This document shows positions 19,525 to 27,456 of a DNA stretch of 29,774 bases, piece by piece. Origin of the DNA: Candidatus Micrarchaeota archaeon CG08_land_8_20_14_0_20_59_11. GTDB taxonomy: Archaea > Micrarchaeota > Micrarchaeia > Norongarragalinales > Norongarragalinaceae. The DNA lies in contig PEXZ01000012.1 of the NCBI GenBank assembly GCA_002763345.1, positions 1 to 29,774 on the forward strand. Reading direction: 5' to 3'. Both the position numbers and the translations under genes were made by a program. Below the pieces are notes generated by a model that had not been told where the DNA came from, ran no database searches, and saw only the letters and a program-made list of their open reading frames with translations. Every line of letters starts with the position of its first letter. Position 1 is the first letter of the stretch.

Positions 19525-20553
19525 ATGAAGGCGATAATGAAACGCGAACCGAAGCCCGGATTCGAGCTCGTGGACGTTGCGCAGCCGAAGCCGGGGCCGA
19601 AGGAAATCCTCGTGAAGGTGAAAGCCACGTCGATTTGCGGCACGGACCTGCACATCACGGAGTGGGACGAGTGGTCCCAGAACCGAATCAAGCCGCCGCT
19701 GCTGTACGGGCACGAGTTCGCGGGAGAGGTCATCGAGCTGGGGCCCGGCGCCGAAGGCGTCCAGGTGGGCGATTTCGTTTCGGCTGAGACGCACATCGCG
19801 TGCGGCCAGTGCTTCCAGTGCAAGACTGGCAACAGCCACATCTGCGAGAACGTGAAGATTCTGGGCGTCGACGTGAACGGGTGCTTCGCCGAGTACGCCG
19901 CGATTCCGGCCGCCAACGCGTGGAAGAACTCCAAGAAAATCAATCCCAAGCACGCGAGCGCGCAGGAGCCGCTCGGCAACGCGGTGCACACTATCAGTTA
20001 CTGCAACGTGCGCGACGCGAACGTGGCAATCTTTGGCATGGGACCAATCGGATTGTGCGCGGTGCAGGTCTGCAAGGCGTACGGCGCGAGCAAGGTAATC
20101 GCGGTGGATCCGAGCGAGTACCGCGGAAAAATGGCGGAAAGGAACGGCGCCGACCTGGTGCTGAACCCGAAGGCGGATGATGTGGTGAAGGAAGTACTGG
20201 GCGCGACGGACGGCCACGGAACCGACGTATATATCGAAATGAGCGGCAGCCCGCAGGCGATTACTCAGGGATTCAAGTCGCTGCGCCCGGGCGGCGAGGT
20301 CGGGTTCCTGGGCATTCCGAAGAAGCCGTTCGAGTTCGACTGGGCTGAGAACGTGGTGTTCAAGGGCTGCACCGTTCACGGCGTGAACGGCCGCCGCATG
20401 TGGGACACGTGGTACCGCACGCGCGCCCTGCTGGAGTCCGGAAAGGTGGATTTGGGGAAGATTGTGACGCACGAGATGCGGCTGGAGGACTTCGGCAGAG
20501 GCATCGAACTGATGCGAAAGGGCGAATGCGGCAAGGTAGTGCTCACGCCCTGA
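19525..20553 (+). CDS. tdh: L-threonine 3-dehydrogenase
   Basis: A zinc-dependent medium-chain dehydrogenase that oxidises threonine to 2-amino-3-ketobutyrate with NAD+. 342 residues. Catalytic zinc and proton relay residues Cys38, Thr40, His43, His63 and Glu64 are present. A structural zinc loop has Cys93, Cys96, Cys99 and Cys107. The Rossmann motif is IFGMGPIGLCAVQV (about 168-181), followed by Asp in VIAVDPSEY, which favours NAD+. The sequence resembles Pyrococcus TDH. It is divergent from kbl, whose enzyme uses the product. The stop TGA directly abuts the stop of the convergent CCA-adding enzyme gene. Confidence 0.94.
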   Translation: MKAIMKREPKPGFELVDVAQPKPGPKEILVKVKATSICGTDLHITEWDEWSQNRIKPPLLYGHEFAGEVIELGPGAEGVQVGDFVSAETHIACGQCFQCKTGNSHICENVKILGVDVNGCFAEYAAIPAANAWKNSKKINPKHASAQEPLGNAVHTISYCNVRDANVAIFGMGPIGLCAVQVCKAYGASKVIAVDPSEYRGKMAERNGADLVLNPKADDVVKEVLGATDGHGTDVYIEMSGSPQAITQGFKSLRPGGEVGFLGIPKKPFEFDWAENVVFKGCTVHGVNGRRMWDTWYRTRALLESGKVDLGKIVTHEMRLEDFGRGIELMRKGECGKVVLTP

Positions 20554-21912
20554 CTACCACCACGATTCGCGCCTGAACAGGTACGCGGCTAACCCCTGCA
20601 TCGCCTCCGCCTTCAGCGATAGCGGCGGCGCAAACTTCGCCTTTTTCAGCGGCTTCACGAAATGCGACGCGGCTCCCCAGGATTCGGGGCTGCGGAGAAG
20701 CGCCCCGATTTCGGTTTCGAGGAAGGTTACCGCCCTCAGCCTTTCCGCGAACACGCGCCCTCCCTCGATGTAAGGTCCGCGGTGCGCGGCCTTGTGCGCG
20801 CGCACGAAATCCGCAACTGCCTTCGCTGCCGACACTGGCGGTCCCTGCACGCGCTTCAGGCGCGGGCGTTCCGCCGACTCGCACTCGACGACAAAGAAAG
20901 CGCCATCCTCCGCCATGAAGGAGGCGGTTCCCAGCATCCTGAAATCCTGAAGCGCGAGATGGCGGCTGAGCGCGCGCTCGGTTTTGTGCAACTGCGGGTA
21001 AAGGATGTCCTCGACGAGCTTTGGAGCGGCAATCTTCAGAATGACGATTGCCGTACCCCTGCTCCGCAGGGCGCGCGAAATTTCCGAGGCGGAATGCTTC
21101 CTGCGTTTTCCGAAGAAGAACGACACCGACGGCTTTGAACGGAACGCGCGGCAGAGCGCAATGAATTTGCAGAGGTTGGTTTCGGATACGACTGCCGCCG
21201 CGTTCCTGTTCTTGTCTATTGCGTCTATCACGACGAGCGGTTCGGCGAAGGGATGCCTGCGTTCCGCGTAGTACCCCTCCATGTCCACGACAACCGGCGG
21301 AATCCACTGCGCGGCTGCCTCGACCAGGTTCCTGAAGGAGCGGTAATTCAGGACGAGGTATTCGCACACCAATCCCGAGAAACCCTGCACGCGGAGTTCG
21401 GCGCCGTAGAGTCCCGCATTCTTCAGGAACTGCTTCAGCACGCGCACGTCGCGGCGCTGCGTTTCCGTGAGGCGCTTCTGCAGATAGTCCATGTGCAACG
21501 GCGAACGGTCTACCGCGCTCTTGAGTTCCTCGTGCGGCGACGTTTCGAAGCACGGGATTACCTCCACTCTGAACGCGCCGTGCTGCGCCTGCAGGTACGG
21601 GTGCTCCGCGTAGTGCTTCTCCCACTTCGCCTTCAGCGCCCTGCGCGTCGCCTTGAAGGTTTTCGCGACTATCTCTTCCTTCGAGAAGGAGCGCGGGAAC
21701 GAAACGAACAAATCGATGTCATTGCCGCCGCGCAAACCCGTGTCCCGCGCTGCCGAGCCGACGAAGCACATGCGGCACTGCTTCGGAAGGTTTTTCGAAA
21801 GCGCCGCGGAAACCCCCGCCGCGAACGCCTTCTCGGAATCCGCCTCGGACTTCGTCGGCGTTATTTTTTTGGAAACCTTCTCGGCGACGGCGTCTATTGC
21901 GTGCGACGGCAT
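20554..21912 (-). CDS. cca: CCA-adding enzyme (archaeal class I tRNA nucleotidyltransferase)
   Basis: Adds or repairs the 3' CCA of tRNAs without a nucleic-acid template; essential here since neither tRNA gene in the window encodes CCA. 452 residues. The class I signature GSAARDTGLRGGNDIDLFV (52-70) supplies catalytic Asp65 and Asp67. Later blocks include PHEELKSAVDRSPLHMDYLQKRL, VRVLKQFLKNAGLYGAELRVQGFSGLVCEYL and DPxD-like replacement VVIDAIDKNRNAAAVVS. The start was set at ATG 21912: a TATA box (TTTAAA in 21933-21942) lies 26 nt before it, and the upstream in-frame residues are encoded by a REP-like hairpin. Confidence 0.94.
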   Translation of the reverse strand: MPSHAIDAVAEKVSKKITPTKSEADSEKAFAAGVSAALSKNLPKQCRMCFVGSAARDTGLRGGNDIDLFVSFPRSFSKEEIVAKTFKATRRALKAKWEKHYAEHPYLQAQHGAFRVEVIPCFETSPHEELKSAVDRSPLHMDYLQKRLTETQRRDVRVLKQFLKNAGLYGAELRVQGFSGLVCEYLVLNYRSFRNLVEAAAQWIPPVVVDMEGYYAERRHPFAEPLVVIDAIDKNRNAAAVVSETNLCKFIALCRAFRSKPSVSFFFGKRRKHSASEISRALRSRGTAIVILKIAAPKLVEDILYPQLHKTERALSRHLALQDFRMLGTASFMAEDGAFFVVECESAERPRLKRVQGPPVSAAKAVADFVRAHKAAHRGPYIEGGRVFAERLRAVTFLETEIGALLRSPESWGAASHFVKPLKKAKFAPPLSLKAEAMQGLAAYLFRRESWW

Positions 21913-21932
21913 GTAGAAAGCAATCGGCGCGC

Positions 21933-21942
21933 TCTTTAAAAC
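21933..21942 (-). promoter_or_regulatory. TATA box of cca
   Basis: On the minus strand GTTTTAAAGA, centred 26 nt before ATG 21912, which implies a leaderless transcript. It follows REP-like copy D by six bases. Confidence 0.6.
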
Positions 21943-21948
21943 ATCTCG

Positions 21949-21974
21949 GTATGACGCATGCCGCCGCATGCGTC
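21949..21974 (+). repeat. REP-like hairpin, copy D
   Basis: 26 bases: GTAT plus a 9-bp perfect stem (GACGCATGC/GCATGCGTC) around a four-base loop, followed by CAG as in copy B. It is the only copy with the GTAT foot on the plus strand. Relative to the gene that ends beside it (the prepilin-type peptidase, stop at 21978) it has the same orientation as copies B and C have to theirs: hairpin first, then ATAC in the mRNA sense. Confidence 0.65.
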
Positions 21975-21977
21975 CAG

Positions 21978-22814
21978 TCAATGAAACACCAAAAAGAGCA
22001 GCATGTCGCCTACGAGCAGGCACGTCACGAGCGCGACGAGGACGAACGGCCCGAAGCGCGGCAGGTGCCCGTAGACGAAGACATGCGTCGCGCCCGCCTT
22101 GCGCAGCTTCGCGAGCACCTCTTTCGTCGCGAGCTTGCCGAAATGCAGCTTCTTCGGCATGCGCTCGAGCGCGAGGACGTCTTCGTCCTCAACCGCGCGC
22201 AACGGGACGCGCCTGATGAGCAGTTCGTCGGATATCTGCTGCTTGAAAAGCAGGAGGAAGAACGCGCAGAATCCGAACGTGAGAAGCGCCAGCGTCTGCA
22301 GCAAGCCGAGCCCGAAAGCGATTATTCCCGCTGCGAACAACGCGCACGCCGCGGCCATCGCGTAAAGCCGCCATGAACGGAGGGACGGGCTTTTGCGTCT
22401 GACGAGCATCGCCGCGTAATTGACTGCGGTGAAAAGCGTCGCGTAGAACGACGCCGCCACGAAAACGCTGAGTATGAAGGGAAGCACGAGCAGGTACGAC
22501 GGCGGCATGAGTTGCGGGAACAGCGTCGGGTTCATGGGAAGCAGCGCGGCGATTCCGAAGAACAGGAGGACGTCCCCTGAACCGAACTGCCCCGCCTTCC
22601 AGCACACGAGCCCGAAAAGCGCGATGACGCCGAGAAGAATCGCGGTTTGCGTTATGAAGGGGACGTCGAACGTGAGGATGTCGAGCAGGACGCCGACCGC
22701 AATCATGCCGTACAGTATCTTGTCGTCTATGAAACTGGTTTTCGCATCCTGCCAAGCGGCGACGCCGCAGCCGAGAACCGCGATGCACACGCGTACCGCC
22801 GCCAAACTAAGCAT
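21978..22814 (-). CDS. A24-family prepilin-type peptidase
   Basis: A polytopic membrane aspartyl protease of the type IV prepilin/preflagellin peptidase family, which cleaves class III signal peptides at the inner face of the membrane. 278 residues. The two catalytic aspartates are in WQDAKTSFIDD (Asp23) and the GxGD motif GQFGSGDVLLFFG (Gly78 to Asp81). Five or more membrane helices follow, then a soluble segment near residues 200-250 and a last helix. ATG 22814 was chosen because an upstream ATG (22877) would overlap the preceding gene; a T-rich stretch lies between. No pilin-like class III signal is obvious in the window, so the substrates are elsewhere. Confidence 0.87.
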   Translation of the reverse strand: MLSLAAVRVCIAVLGCGVAAWQDAKTSFIDDKILYGMIAVGVLLDILTFDVPFITQTAILLGVIALFGLVCWKAGQFGSGDVLLFFGIAALLPMNPTLFPQLMPPSYLLVLPFILSVFVAASFYATLFTAVNYAAMLVRRKSPSLRSWRLYAMAAACALFAAGIIAFGLGLLQTLALLTFGFCAFFLLLFKQQISDELLIRRVPLRAVEDEDVLALERMPKKLHFGKLATKEVLAKLRKAGATHVFVYGHLPRFGPFVLVALVTCLLVGDMLLFLVFH

Positions 22815-22849
22815 GGAAACTAAAAGAAAGGGGAAAATAAAAACAAACG
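22815..22849 (-). terminator. T-rich stretch after the 22850-25294 gene
   Basis: In the mRNA sense of the minus strand this region carries runs GTTTGTTTTTATTTT and CTTTCTTTTAG directly after the stop codon. Poly-U without a required hairpin is the usual archaeal intrinsic terminator. Confidence 0.45.
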
Positions 22850-25294
22850 CTATTTCTTCCTGCCGAAGAAATACCACGCGCCGCCGATTACGAGAACGGC
22901 GAGCACCGCCGCAATCGGCATCCAGTCAGCAGCCCCTGCTTTCTGGAGCTGCGCGCTCATCTTCGCGCTGACGAGGTCCTGCGCCTGTTGCGCGTACTGT
23001 TTCGCCAAGGCGTAGTCGCCGCCGTCGCGCGCCTGTTCAGCGAGCCCTATGAGGCGCTGGACGTCGCTCACGTCGTAGCCCTTCACCTGTGCGTCGAGCA
23101 TTCCCGTCCTGGCGTCCCTGATGTACGCGTTCGCGGAGGAAAGCTCGGTTGAAGGCGTTTCCGCGCCTGTTTCCTCGGACGACGTCTCGGTCGGCGTTTC
23201 CCCGGCGGAAACCGAGGGCGTCGGCGTTATCTCGAGAACAGTCGGCGTTGGAACCCCTGCGCCCGCAGGCGTCGGAGCAGGCGTCGCCCCTGCGGGGCAG
23301 TCCGGATCGGAGGCGCAGCAGGAGCGGCAGACGCCGTCAAGGGCGCACGAACCGCAGTCCTGAGTTGTTCCGCCGCCAACCCCAGTTATCGCTGGTATGG
23401 AATAGCTCACTGAAAGCGAGTGCGAACCCGAACCCGTATTCAGCAGGGTAAGGCTTCCTAGGGTGTAGTTCGAGTTGCACGTCAGCGTCTGGCCGTCAAG
23501 AATCACGACGGTATTCGCGCAGCCAGCGCTCGCGATGCCCGGCACCTTGGCGGTAAGGTCGAGGTTCGTCTGCACCGACGACGAGAAGGAGGCATTGTAG
23601 TAGTTGCTGCTGCCGACGGAGGCGGGCGTGTTGGCGTTTTCCTCAAGCGCAGGGAAGGACATCGTTGCGTTGAATTTCAGGGTCACGTTAGAAGCATCGG
23701 AATGTGGAAGCCAGTTGCCGAAGGAGGCGGAGACGAGCTGCAACTCGTAAATCCGCAGGCACATCATCATTATCCCGTTGTAGTTCGGCGAACCCGGCAT
23801 CTTGTCGGTCTGGTTCGTGCAGTTAGTGCGCACGGCGACGCCGTCGTACGTCCAGTTGCCGACTCCGTCCGACTCGTTCCAGTACATGCCCATGTTGCTG
23901 CTTATGTTGAACGTGGAGGTGTTGGGCGTCCCCGACATGAAGGGCGTGACGTTCTCCGGAAGGAAGAACCGTATTGTCAGGTTGTTGAGCGTGTAATTGT
24001 CGAGGAGGTTTAATATGCTCGCGGTATATTCGTAGGTTATGTTCTGCCCGAACGCCGGAGCCACGCCCGGACCGAACCCGCCGCCGATGTTCTGCCATCC
24101 GACGTATATCGGCGAGGACTCGCCATAGTATTGCCCGGCAGTAATGTTCTGCATCGTGAGAAAAACGCTTACATCGGTGTTGTTCGCCAGCGTAGCGTTG
24201 CCCGTGTTTACCATGAACAGCCCGCCGTTAGCGCAGTCGCTCTGGTCGTCCAGCCTGAACGTCATGTTCAGGCCGTTCTCCGCCGCCCAGGAGGAGTTCG
24301 TCATGAGGTTGCCTATCTGGATGGTGAAACCTGACTGTGAGGGAACGCCTATCGTCATATTGAACGATTCGTTCGTGAAAAAGTCCCACTGCGTCTCGTT
24401 GCGGATCAGGATGGGCATGAGCGTCTGATCTTGACCAAAGGAGTTGTTCACTGGCGAGCAGATCCTGAAGAGCATGTCGTTACTGCTCAGCATGTTCCTG
24501 AGCGAGAACGTGAGGTTGTACGTCCAAAGCTCGTTATAGCTCGGGCGCTCCATCATCGAGCCAGGCATATACATCAGCGCGCCGACCGAGTTGTTCCGCG
24601 CTTCTGGGCGCTTGGACGTCTGGTTGAACGCCATTATCGGCGTGTCCATGCTGTACGTCGCGCGCGTCTGGTTCCAGCCGGTTATCCAGAACGTCGCGTT
24701 GGTGGAGGACTCGGGGTTCAGGGCGTAGGCATACGGGCGCGGATTCACGTAATAGTCTGTTCTGTAGTGCGCCGCTGGCGTAGAATTCACCGTCACGTTG
24801 TTCGCGCCGAAACCCGTGGCGTTTGTGGTAAGGTTTATCCAGAAGTAGGTCGGCACAGTTGTGTTGACGTCGCTCAGGGCGGACACGTTCGCGGTGACTT
24901 TTACGGAAACGTTGGTGAAGTTGGCGTTCCAGTCGGTATAGTTTATCTGGCAGGCAACCCGAGAGTTATAGTCCGTCATTCCGTACGGGTCCCTGGAGTA
25001 GTTTACCGGCCTGAACCCCCCTGAGCCGTTGCAGTCAGCTGCGCGGTAGGGCTGGAAGCCGTAGGGCATGTTGAAATCAACTGCGAACCACCAGCTCTGC
25101 GGGCTTTCGCCGGAATAGTTAACGTACGCATAAAGGGTGTAGTTCTGCGACCAGTTGCCGATGTTCGTGGTGAAGTTCGCGGTGGTGTTTGCGGGCATAT
25201 AGGTTGCATGGTCCACGACGACCAAGTGGTCGACCGCCGAAACTGAACCCGCAACCAAAGCCAGAACGAGCAAACCCGCCAGTAACCTGTTCAT
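22850..25294 (-). CDS. heavily sequon-bearing secreted surface protein, C-terminally anchored
   Basis: An 814-residue surface protein. It has a signal peptide (MNRLLAGLLVLALVAGSVSA), then some 600 residues rich in Asn, Thr, Tyr and Ser with more than 40 N-x-S/T sequons by eye, so dense N-glycosylation is expected. Next come a Cys cluster (CGSCALDGVCRSCC, about residue 655), a Thr/Pro/Glu-rich flexible linker (about 670-720), a helical stalk with YALAKQYAQQAQDL, a membrane helix and the tail FFGRKK. The layout recalls S-layer or stalk proteins. Composition differs clearly from the GC-rich neighbours. The start is supported by GGGAGGAT before the ATG and TATA boxes about 60-80 nt upstream. No enzyme motif was found. 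Confidence 0.78.
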   Translation of the reverse strand: MNRLLAGLLVLALVAGSVSAVDHLVVVDHATYMPANTTANFTTNIGNWSQNYTLYAYVNYSGESPQSWWFAVDFNMPYGFQPYRAADCNGSGGFRPVNYSRDPYGMTDYNSRVACQINYTDWNANFTNVSVKVTANVSALSDVNTTVPTYFWINLTTNATGFGANNVTVNSTPAAHYRTDYYVNPRPYAYALNPESSTNATFWITGWNQTRATYSMDTPIMAFNQTSKRPEARNNSVGALMYMPGSMMERPSYNELWTYNLTFSLRNMLSSNDMLFRICSPVNNSFGQDQTLMPILIRNETQWDFFTNESFNMTIGVPSQSGFTIQIGNLMTNSSWAAENGLNMTFRLDDQSDCANGGLFMVNTGNATLANNTDVSVFLTMQNITAGQYYGESSPIYVGWQNIGGGFGPGVAPAFGQNITYEYTASILNLLDNYTLNNLTIRFFLPENVTPFMSGTPNTSTFNISSNMGMYWNESDGVGNWTYDGVAVRTNCTNQTDKMPGSPNYNGIMMMCLRIYELQLVSASFGNWLPHSDASNVTLKFNATMSFPALEENANTPASVGSSNYYNASFSSSVQTNLDLTAKVPGIASAGCANTVVILDGQTLTCNSNYTLGSLTLLNTGSGSHSLSVSYSIPAITGVGGGTTQDCGSCALDGVCRSCCASDPDCPAGATPAPTPAGAGVPTPTVLEITPTPSVSAGETPTETSSEETGAETPSTELSSANAYIRDARTGMLDAQVKGYDVSDVQRLIGLAEQARDGGDYALAKQYAQQAQDLVSAKMSAQLQKAGAADWMPIAAVLAVLVIGGAWYFFGRKK

Positions 25295-25352
25295 GCCAAA
25301 CCATCCTCCCTTGCCATTGACAACGCAAATACCAGCAATAGGACGGCTGGAC

Positions 25353-25380
25353 GGTTTAAAAAGGCGATTGATTTAAAAAC
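25353..25380 (-). promoter_or_regulatory. promoter region of the 22850-25294 surface gene
   Basis: Two TATA-like sequences read on the minus strand, GTTTTTAAATC (25380-25370) and CCTTTTTAAACC (25364-25353). The nearer one is followed by CCGTCC, as is the TATA of the surface gene at 374-1039. With the nearer box the leader would be about 38 nt and contain the GGGAGGAT SD. Confidence 0.5.
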
Positions 25381-25384
25381 CGCG

Positions 25385-25498
25385 TCACACCGTCTCGACG
25401 AACACCCTGTCGTCCTGACGCGCCAGTCCGCACAGCCGCACGCCCTTGAAAGCCCTCTGAATCTCGCCGTAGCACAAGCGCGTCACATCGATTCTCAT
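25385..25498 (-). CDS. very small protein (37 aa), unrecognised
   Basis: A 37-codon frame with proper signals: GAGGTGAT six bases before ATG 25498 and TTTATTAAGC as TATA about 43 nt upstream. The product begins MRIDVTRLCYGEIQRAFKGV and has two cysteines, a basic first half and the end VFVETV. It has no membrane segment. I do not recognise it; it could be a small regulatory or ribosome-associated protein, or a leader peptide for the surface gene downstream. Between srp54 and this frame (25499-25655) I see only the promoter, an inverted repeat CCACTG/CAGTGG (25565-25570, 25582-25587) and no further gene. Confidence 0.5.
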   Translation of the reverse strand: MRIDVTRLCYGEIQRAFKGVRLCGLARQDDRVFVETV

Positions 25499-25655
25499 TC
25501 CGCCATCACCTCGGAAAGAGGGCTTCCCCAGTGCGCTTAATAAACAAAAACAGACGGCGGCTTTCCACTGTCAGGAGGTTCCAGTGGGACACGGGAACAG
25601 TGCAGGCGCGGATTGTTGCGCGGCTGGCGAGCAGACGGCAAAACAAGCGGCGGCA

Positions 25656-26966
25656 TTACTTCAGCTTGCCGCCGAATTTTTTCTCCAACTGCTTCAGGAG
25701 TCCGCGGTTCCTTCCCAGCTGCTTCATCATCTTGGACACGCGCTCGAAATTATTGACCAGGTCGCGCACGTCGTCGGGCTTCAATCCTGCGCCCTTCGCA
25801 ACTCGCTCCTGCCGCACCTTTGCCTTCATCAAGTCGGGGTTCTTGCGCTCCTTCGACGTCATGCTCAGCACCGCCGCCTCGAACGCTTTCATCTTCTCCT
25901 CGCTTTTTCCTAGCATCTCCTCGGGCAGGTCGTACGCGCCCAGCATCTGCATGATTTGCTTCAGGGGACCCATGCGCTTCATCGCACGCATTTGCGCGAG
26001 GAAGGTTTCGTAATTGAGCTCGCCGCCCTCCATCGCCTTCTGGAGCGCTTCTTCGTCGGACGCCTCGCGCACCTTCTCCATCAGTGCGGGCAAGTCGGGA
26101 AAGCCCGTGAGTTGCGCGACGAATCCCTGGCTGTCGAACGGCTTGAGGTCGCCGATTTTTTCTCCTGTTCCGATGAATGCAACGCGGGCGCCGGATACGG
26201 CGACGCTGCTGAGCGCGCCGCCTCCCTTTCCGGAGCCGTCCATCTTCGTTATGACTACGCCTGAAACGCCTACGGAATCGTTGGACTCCTTCGCCTGCTT
26301 TCCAGCCACCTGCCCCAAGTCCGCGGACACGACGAGGAACGTCTCGTCGGGTTTGAAGGCGTCCTTCACGTCCTGCAGTTCCTTGATTAGCGCGGCGTCC
26401 ATGGCGCTTCTGCCTGCGGAATCGAAAATGAGGACGTCGTGCTTGTTGTTGTCGGAGCGCAGGGCGTCGACGGCAATCTTCGCGGCATTCTTCTCGGCCT
26501 TCTCGCCATAGAATCCGCATTTCGCCTGCGCGCTGAGCTGGTGGAGCTGTTCGAATGCAGCGGGGCGGTGCACGTCGCCCGCGATTACCGCAACCTTGAG
26601 CCCCTTCGATTGGTAGAACTTGGCTAGCTTCGCTATCGTGGTGGTTTTGCCCGCGCCGTAAAGCCCGAGCATGAGGATGCGCTGCTTGCCGAGCTTCGGC
26701 ACGTAGGATTCGCCGATTACACGCAGCAGCTCGTCGTAGACGACCCGCACCACGTGTTCGCGCTGGCTAAGCCCGGGAAGCTGCTTCTCCTTCAGCGCGC
26801 GCTCCTCGATGCGCTTGGTGAGCTCCATCACGAGCCGCACGTTCACGTCGTTGGAGATGAGGACGCGCTGCAACTCCTTCACGAGTTCCTTCACTGCGGC
26901 TTCGTCAACTAGCGCCGCGCCAGTGATGCGCGCCAGCGCCTTGCGTATGCCCGCGCCCAAGTCCAT
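25656..26966 (-). CDS. srp54: SRP54, signal recognition particle GTPase
   Basis: Binds signal peptides and 7S RNA and pairs with FtsY to deliver ribosomes to the translocon. 436 residues. N domain 1-90; GTPase with GLYGAGKTT (101-109), DVHRPAA (131-137), DSAGR (182-186) and TKMDGSGKGGG (240-250), each slightly off the common GLQGSGKTT, DTYRPAA, DTAGR and TKLDGTAKGGG. The M domain from about 300 contains FLAQMRAMKRMGPLKQIMQMLG and ends KKFGGKLK. The start ATG is 27-28 nt from the TATA box GGTTTTAATGCC (26989-27000, minus-strand sense), so it is likely leaderless. The SRP RNA and SRP19 genes are not in this window. Confidence 0.97.
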   Translation of the reverse strand: MDLGAGIRKALARITGAALVDEAAVKELVKELQRVLISNDVNVRLVMELTKRIEERALKEKQLPGLSQREHVVRVVYDELLRVIGESYVPKLGKQRILMLGLYGAGKTTTIAKLAKFYQSKGLKVAVIAGDVHRPAAFEQLHQLSAQAKCGFYGEKAEKNAAKIAVDALRSDNNKHDVLIFDSAGRSAMDAALIKELQDVKDAFKPDETFLVVSADLGQVAGKQAKESNDSVGVSGVVITKMDGSGKGGGALSSVAVSGARVAFIGTGEKIGDLKPFDSQGFVAQLTGFPDLPALMEKVREASDEEALQKAMEGGELNYETFLAQMRAMKRMGPLKQIMQMLGAYDLPEEMLGKSEEKMKAFEAAVLSMTSKERKNPDLMKAKVRQERVAKGAGLKPDDVRDLVNNFERVSKMMKQLGRNRGLLKQLEKKFGGKLK

Positions 26967-27014
26967 ATGGGTATCAATAGGAGGAACAGGTTTTAATGCC
27001 TAGTGCGCACCCCC

Positions 27015-27401
27015 CTACGAAAACGAGGCGACTACCTTCTTCGCCTTGGGGACGTTGCTCGTCTCGAAGCCGAACACCGCCTCGCCCCTGTCCGCGGGGA
27101 ACTGGTAGGCGTTCCTGATGTCGACACCGTTCTCCGCGAGTTCGCGCGTGAACCGCGCCAGCTCGCCGGCCTTGTTCTTGAGGCGGACGACCACCATCTC
27201 GAAGTCGGAAACGTCGTAGCCCGCCTTCTTCAGCACCGCCTTCGCCTTGGCGGGATTGTCGGTGACGATGTTAAGCACGCTCGTCTTGCCGTGCGCCTCG
27301 GCGGATATCGAGGAAATGTTGATGCGGTTGTCGCCGAGGATGCCGCTTACGTCGGCAAGCAACCCGACTCGGTCCTCCGTGACGATGGTGACGGTCTTCA
27401 T
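27015..27401 (-). CDS. tandem ACT-domain protein
   Basis: A 128-residue protein made of two ACT domains: TVTIVTEDRVGLLADVSGILGDNRINISSISAE (1-35) and VVVRLKNKAGELARFTRELAENGVDIRNAYQFP (about 70-103). ACT domains bind amino acids or other small ligands, usually as regulators. Stand-alone double-ACT proteins occur widely in archaea without a settled role. The ATG follows GGGGGGCT. It lies between srp54 and a large surface-protein gene, with a T-rich probable terminator of the latter immediately upstream, so it may have a weak promoter of its own or depend on read-through. Confidence 0.88.
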   Translation of the reverse strand: MKTVTIVTEDRVGLLADVSGILGDNRINISSISAEAHGKTSVLNIVTDNPAKAKAVLKKAGYDVSDFEMVVVRLKNKAGELARFTRELAENGVDIRNAYQFPADRGEAVFGFETSNVPKAKKVVASFS

Positions 27402-27456
27402 GATAGCCCCCCGAAAGAGTAGAAGGGGAAAAAGGAATAAAAAAGGATTGTTGCGG
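27402..27456 (-). terminator. T-rich stretch after the 27457-29748 gene
   Basis: In the minus-strand sense the gene end is followed by CCTTTTTTATTCCTTTTTCCCC, with two T runs of five or six. This fits an archaeal poly-U terminator and leaves only about 30 bases before the ACT-domain start codon. Confidence 0.5.

Noticed and set aside
21978..22877. Starting the prepilin-type peptidase at the upstream ATG 22877
   Set aside because: That start would overlap the preceding surface gene and cross its T-rich terminator region; ATG 22814 gives a normal family N-terminus.
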